Assembly: GCA_903829015.1 (NCBI GenBank)
Contig: CAIKOJ010000151.1
Coordinates: 95,136-159,135, forward strand
Source: an uncultured Bacteroidota bacterium
Lineage (GTDB): Bacteria > Bacteroidota > Bacteroidia > Chitinophagales > Chitinophagaceae
DNA length: 64,000 bases
Direction of reading: 5' to 3'
The position numbers and the translations under genes were made by a program. The notes below the pieces were generated by a model that saw only the letters and a list, made by a program, of their open reading frames with translations, was not told where the DNA came from and did not search any database. Below are positions 62,898-64,000 of this stretch, one piece after another; the first letter of the stretch is position 1, and each line of letters opens with the position of its first letter.

Positions 62898-63743
62898 TTA
62901 TTTGATAATCGTGTGAATTTCCTTTCCTCCGTTAACGAAGTATGAGACATAGTAGAAACCAGGCAACAGTTGTGCCGTATTGATTTCACCCCTACCCGAT
63001 GCAACTACTCTTCCATAAATGTCATGTATTACCACTTCGCCATTATAGCCGTCAATATGCAGTACATCCTGAACTGGATTGGGGTATATTTTTACCTGAT
63101 TTGCGGCTACATTCTGCACGTCTGATGTATTCACTAATTCGGCAAATGAAGTATGGGCACCATTCCACTTGTCACCCGGATCATCGCCGCTTGGGCTGGT
63201 ATTTACAGCATTAATTACACCCCAGGCGGTAACAGTGCCTGTACCTGCAGCAGGTGCGGTCCAAGTTACGTCTACCTCGTAAGTAGTACCAGTACTGCCG
63301 GTGCCGGTGGCAGGAGACAAACGCATAGTGTGCTCCAGAATATTTATGGCCGAAGTGGTATGGGAGGCTACGCCAGCCGGAAGGCCGGAAAAAGTACCGG
63401 CATTAGCGGCCGTAGTACCGCTGCCGGATACCATTGACAATTGCATTCCGAACTTTGGCAAAATTAATGTTGTAGTGTTTGTGCCAATCATTTTAAGTGT
63501 ATAACTCATACCGGCTTTATAACGTGTTACGGGTGTACCGGCAGAATCCAGTATAAATGCAATGCCGACGCCTGTTGTTGCAGAGCTACCATGACAAGTG
63601 CCACAACCTATAGCCCCGCCCTTGCTGCCTGTGCGGTTTGCGCCCGGACCAGAAGAGTCACTTGTGAGTGTTACGAATATGCCGATTCCAGCAATAACAG
63701 AAAGTAAAATTTTCTTTTTCATATTGATTTTTAAAGTTTTCAA
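62898..63743 (-). CDS. T9SS-secreted choice-of-anchor V domain protein with a CXXCH motif
   Basis: 281 residues. Signal peptide ~8-28; choice-of-anchor V domain at ~30-185 ('GANRTGSKGGAIGCGTCHGS', 'YKAGMSYTLKMIGTNTTTLI'), typical of Bacteroidota surface proteins that carry a single CxxCH (CGTCH) heme-binding-type motif. Residues ~205-281 are a T9SS type A sorting domain ('VKIYPNPVQDVLHIDGYNG', 'LLPGFYYVSYFVNGGKE'). Whether heme is attached is unproven; the motif and a suitable export route are seen. Upstream 63744-64000 holds only non-coding DNA. Confidence 0.87.
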   Translation of the reverse strand: MKTLKINMKKKILLSVIAGIGIFVTLTSDSSGPGANRTGSKGGAIGCGTCHGSSATTGVGIAFILDSAGTPVTRYKAGMSYTLKMIGTNTTTLILPKFGMQLSMVSGSGTTAANAGTFSGLPAGVASHTTSAINILEHTMRLSPATGTGSTGTTYEVDVTWTAPAAGTGTVTAWGVINAVNTSPSGDDPGDKWNGAHTSFAELVNTSDVQNVAANQVKIYPNPVQDVLHIDGYNGEVVIHDIYGRVVASGRGEINTAQLLPGFYYVSYFVNGGKEIHTIIK

Positions 63744-64000
63744 GTTGAAAGTACTGCACGTTGTAGTATTTGTTTTTTCAATTTTTTAGTTTGTTCGTTT
63801 TTACCTGATCCTTCTTAGCAAATAGCGACCGTGTATTGTTACGATAATACAATGTTATTTATAGCTAAAGTAGATTACGTTATTCAACAGCAGTCAATAT
63901 CTACAAATTGAGTCCGCTTTTCTTTGAGCATGATTAATTTGCAATAATAAAAAAAAGCCGGCGTATTGCAATTCCGAATTTTTAGTGGTTTCTGAAAGGC

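Overview
The window reads as chromosomal DNA of a gliding-type Bacteroidota, most likely order Chitinophagales (family Chitinophagaceae). Three things support this. Several secreted proteins end in type IX secretion (T9SS) sorting domains, including a SprB-repeat giant adhesin. Several genes are preceded by the Bacteroidota -7 promoter element TANNTTTG and lack Shine-Dalgarno sequences. Small proteins such as DUF4834 and the group II GGGP synthase are typical of the phylum. No species can be named from the sequence alone.

Layout. 1-6.1 kb: end of a GH3-family gene, MgtC, an outer-membrane barrel protein, a GHL10 glycosidase and a tandem OmpA-domain protein. 6.4-9.8 kb: a two-gene glycan unit (GH130 phosphorylase plus a glycosyltransferase fused to an alpha-toroid). 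10.0-16.6 kb (minus): a HEAT protein, a lipocalin, then a collinear six-gene locus (ECF sigma, small membrane anti-sigma candidate, Spy/CnrX-like sensor, YHYH protein, DUF1566 protein, HupE/UreJ) that resembles a metal-responsive regulon. 16.8-20.4 kb: a LysR regulator divergent from purK-purE-bicarbonate transporter. 20.5-28.3 kb: TonB-dependent receptor, glnS, a Xre/RES toxin-antitoxin pair, ridA and tsaB sharing a divergent promoter region, an ArsR-type regulator and a gamma-carbonic-anhydrase-like protein.

28.6-34.1 kb: a 1823-residue T9SS adhesin with ten SprB-like repeats and an unusual duplicated Cys/His-rich module. 35.3-36.1 kb: rpmH-rnpA-yidD, where rnpA has no ATG/GTG/TTG start. 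36.3-42.9 kb: a tetR-tolC-adaptor-RND pump operon with a clear palindromic operator. 43.3-49.7 kb: GGGP synthase, an epimerase-like reductase, Rho with an 18-glutamine tract, and two membrane glycosyltransferase genes. 49.8-56.4 kb: a 34-residue membrane peptide with its own terminator, a SAM-hydrolase-family protein, the rimP-nusA-infB operon and DUF4834. 56.4-60.4 kb: HAD phosphatase, GT2, flippase, lipoprotein. 60.5-64 kb: a CAT-anticodon tRNA whose 3' half is tandemly duplicated with a 112-bp period, a gene-poor stretch, and a cytochrome-motif T9SS protein.

How genes work together. PurK consumes bicarbonate, so a bicarbonate permease directly behind purKE suggests substrate supply to purine synthesis under LysR control. 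The sigma/anti-sigma/sensor trio probably drives expression of the secreted YHYH and DUF1566 proteins and the HupE permease behind it. The TetR operator sits on the promoter of its own pump operon. The most unusual items are the Cys/His module in the adhesin, the cnr-like locus, the purKE-bicarbonate permease operon and the tRNA duplication.
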